NCBI GenBank assembly: GCA_023446865.1
Contig: JAEXPL010000063.1
Location: forward strand, 1-6,617
DNA from: Verrucomicrobiota bacterium
GTDB lineage: Bacteria > Verrucomicrobiota > Verrucomicrobiia > Opitutales > Opitutaceae
Reading direction: 5' to 3'
Length of the DNA: 6,617 bases
Part shown: positions 5,076-6,617 of the stretch, in pieces
Layout: each line of letters begins with the position of its first letter
Numbering within the stretch: position 1 is the first letter of the stretch
Notes under the pieces: model-generated
Database searches by the model: none
The model's input: the letters and a program-made list of their open reading frames with translations, nothing else
What the model was told of the DNA's origin: nothing
Program-made: the position numbers and the translations under genes

Positions 5076-6029
5076 ATGAAAGTGAAGTGGATCATATGGG
5101 CCGAGCGTGGCCTTCTGCTGACGGTGGTTCTGGCGATCAGCGTGCTGACTTTCCTTAACGTGCGCGACTACCGCCGGTACAAGTTCATCACCGAACTGGA
5201 GCGGCATGTGACGCCGGAGCAGTTCGCGGCGATGGCGCGGGTGTGCGACGTGAAGGAACGCCGGGAGTTCAAGAGCTACAAAGGCGCTGCGATTCCCGTC
5301 GAGTTTGCGGCCTTGTCTCCGCTCGATGTGAGCGCTTCGTGGGGCCTATGCGATGTGAAGCTCTACGAGCGCGGTTTGGCGTATGCCTACTTGCGCATCA
5401 ATTCCTCGCCGCGCAACCAACGGGCACACGTGTTCTACAACTTCGACGGTGATCAGCGGGGGCACGATGTGTGGTTGAGGGATCCGGCGGCGGAGGAGCC
5501 ATTTCATCCCAAGGGCAGACTTCTGACCATCGGTACGTGGTCCCTTGATGAGAGTCGCCGGTATGTGATCACCGGTGATCTGCTTTTGGTGATCGAGACG
5601 AGCGGCACGGTCGGAAGGCAGGACGAGATTCTTTTTCGGCGGGAGCTTGATTCCGCTGAACGGCAGCGGGTGCGAGAGACGATCGCCCGAATTCCGCAGG
5701 CGAACCGGGGCAAGATCTACACGACAGGAGCGGCCGACGGACTGACTATGCACTTGGCGTTTTCAGAGGACGGCAGTCCGTCGGGCGACGATATGCAATT
5801 GGACAATGCCTGGTGTGATGCCGTTGCTGAGATCGTTGGCGTGATCTCCGGATTGGTCCCGGCGGAGCTTCGGTTGCCTGGACGGGATGAGCTCTATCGC
5901 TGGGAACACGGAAGTGTGCCGACCCATGTGTACACGAATGTAGAGTGGGCGAAACGTGGGATCATTCCTTTCTGCGATTACCCGTGGTGGCTGATCTGGC
6001 CGCGGCTGGCGCTGGGCGTGAAAGGTTAG
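5076..6029 (+). CDS. Unrecognised membrane-anchored protein, 317 residues
   Basis: I do not recognise the family. Starting at ATG 5076, the product has a short basic N-terminus (MKVKWIIWAER), one hydrophobic segment (about 12-28, GLLLTVVLAISVLTFLN), then RDYRRYK. This looks like an uncleaved N-terminal anchor; the positive charges on both sides leave orientation open. The rest is soluble-looking, a mix of strands and charged turns: a beta-rich middle (about 75-180, for example AYAYLRINS, VFYNFDGDQRGHDVWLRD, YVITGDLLLVIET) and an alpha/beta C-terminal part. Trp and Tyr are frequent near the end (CDYPWWLIWPRLAL, 300-313), which may touch the membrane again. No catalytic signature is evident. 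It is divergent from the toxin-antitoxin operon across about 107 bp and convergent with leuS. Base composition is visibly lower in GC than the flanking genes. A promoter could not be placed. Confidence 0.85.
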   Translation: MKVKWIIWAERGLLLTVVLAISVLTFLNVRDYRRYKFITELERHVTPEQFAAMARVCDVKERREFKSYKGAAIPVEFAALSPLDVSASWGLCDVKLYERGLAYAYLRINSSPRNQRAHVFYNFDGDQRGHDVWLRDPAAEEPFHPKGRLLTIGTWSLDESRRYVITGDLLLVIETSGTVGRQDEILFRRELDSAERQRVRETIARIPQANRGKIYTTGAADGLTMHLAFSEDGSPSGDDMQLDNAWCDAVAEIVGVISGLVPAELRLPGRDELYRWEHGSVPTHVYTNVEWAKRGIIPFCDYPWWLIWPRLALGVKG

Positions 6030-6043
6030 CGCTCGACTCCAGT

Positions 6044-6075
6044 AAGAAAACGGCCCGGCGGGGAGGCCGGGCCGT
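6044..6075 (-). terminator. Intrinsic terminator of leuS
   Basis: ACGGCCCGGC (6050-6059) pairs perfectly over 10 bp with GCCGGGCCGT (6066-6075) around loop GGGGAG. Read on the minus strand the hairpin runs into TTTTCTT (6050-6044), a good U-tract, so it terminates transcription from leuS. On the plus strand the A-run precedes the hairpin and GTGGGG follows, so it is weaker for the 5076-6029 gene, whose stop is 20 bp before the stem. It may still serve both convergent genes. Confidence 0.85.
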
Positions 6076-6117
6076 GGGGAGAGGAACGGCGCGACCGAGG
6101 TCGTGCCCTACGTCAGA

Positions 6118-6156
6118 CATCCGTGCTCATCCGTGAAATCCGTGGTTCTCCGGATG
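6118..6156. repeat. CATCCGTG tandem block, probable dispersed repeat
   Basis: CCGTG occurs at 6121, 6131 and 6140 in the contexts CATCCGTG, CATCCGTG and AATCCGTGG, about 10 bp apart (one helical turn). CGGATG at 6151-6156 is the inverse of CATCCG at 6118-6123, closing a loose hairpin. It lies between the leuS stop codon and its terminator. From memory, similar 'CATCCGTG-CATCCGTG-AATCCGTGGTT' strings occur between genes in many unrelated bacterial genomes; this could not be checked here. Confidence 0.5.
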
Positions 6157-6165
6157 CCGACCGCG

Positions 6166-6617
6166 TCAGCCGACCACCAAATTCAGGATGCGGCCGGGGA
6201 CGAAGATCACTTTGCGGAGCGTCTTGCCGGTCGTGAATTCCTGGACCTTCGGGAGGGCGAGGGCGGCGTCCTTGGCTTCGGCTTCCGTGGCAGTCTTCGC
6301 GAGGAGGAGCTCGCCGCGGAGTTTGCCGTTCACCTGTACGACCACCTTCATCGTGTCGGTGACGAGCTTGGACTCGTCGAACGACGGCCACGGGGCGGTG
6401 CCGAGCGGCGCGGTCTCGCCGAGGCGGGCCCAGAGCTCGTGCGCCAGGTGCGGGGCGAAGGGCTGGAGGAGCTGCAGGAAGGTCTTGATCGTGTCGCGCG
6501 ACACCGTCGCCGCTTTCTGGAGCTGGTTGCGCAGGATCATCATCTGCGGGATCGCGGTGTTGTAGCGCAGCCCCTCGATGTCCTCGGTGACCTTCTTGAT
6601 CGTGGCGTGGAGGAGTT
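6166..6617 (-). CDS. leuS: Leucyl-tRNA synthetase, C-terminal part (partial)
   Basis: Leucyl-tRNA synthetase charges tRNA-Leu with leucine in the cytoplasm. The stop is TGA 6168-6166 and the frame stays open to the window edge, giving 149 residues; catalytic and editing domains lie outside. The visible part begins LLHATIKKVTEDIEGLRYNTAIPQMMILRNQL, the helical anticodon-binding domain. It continues with LLQPFAPHLAHELWARLG and a PWPSFDESKL stretch, then the small C-terminal domain VVVQVNGKLRGELLLAK, and ends VIFVPGRILNLVVG. QVNGKxRG and KVIxVPGxxxNxV are family hallmarks. The sequence is intact to the end. It is convergent with the membrane-anchored gene, with its terminator about 90 bp past the stop. 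Confidence 0.97.
   Translation of the reverse strand, partial: LLHATIKKVTEDIEGLRYNTAIPQMMILRNQLQKAATVSRDTIKTFLQLLQPFAPHLAHELWARLGETAPLGTAPWPSFDESKLVTDTMKVVVQVNGKLRGELLLAKTATEAEAKDAALALPKVQEFTTGKTLRKVIFVPGRILNLVVG

Overview
The window is GC-rich chromosomal DNA from a bacterium. Its general look suggests a Verrucomicrobiota member, perhaps Opitutaceae-like: high GC, several genes without a Shine-Dalgarno site, a secreted DUF2225-like protein, and a repetitive adhesin-head protein. That assignment is inference. Only one gene is a universal marker (leuS, partial), and no phylogeny could be run.

Layout. (1) 1-273 is the 3' end of a gene made only of 15-residue VTGG/N-x-A repeats, followed by a strong hairpin at 284-316. 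(2) 453-2327 encodes a 624-residue protein I do not recognise. It is mostly helical, has an acidic linker, and ends in a small domain that loosely resembles the core of RelE-type toxins. (3) 2328-2609 is a convergent gap holding copy A of a structured repeat. (4) On the minus strand, 4158-3433 encodes a PIN/NYN-like nuclease-fold protein with a Pro-rich linker and a probable winged helix. It is followed after 61 bp by 3371-2610, a secreted Cys-rich DUF2225-like protein. (5) 4215-4341 is copy B of the same repeat, upstream of the PIN-like gene. (6) 4968-4352, minus strand, is a complete type II toxin-antitoxin operon: a RelE/HigB-type toxin followed by a NadS/HigA-type helix-turn-helix antitoxin, with a 4-bp ATGA overlap and a palindrome at the start of the operon. 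(7) 5076-6029 encodes an unrecognised membrane-anchored protein with the best ribosome binding site in the window. (8) 6166-6617, minus strand, is the C-terminal part of leucyl-tRNA synthetase. Its intrinsic terminator is at 6044-6075, and a short CCGTG repeat block lies between the stop codon and the terminator.

How the genes relate. The only clear functional unit is the toxin-antitoxin pair, where the antitoxin should neutralise the toxin and repress the operon. The PIN-like and DUF2225-like genes may be co-transcribed, but they are predicted to act in different compartments, so no shared pathway can be claimed. The region reads as accessory DNA (an adhesin-like tail, a toxin-antitoxin pair, a dispersed repeat and orphan genes) next to a housekeeping gene. 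I see no CRISPR array, RNA gene, transposase or convincing multi-gene new system. The most unusual signal is the ~126-bp intergenic repeat with two hairpins, present twice.
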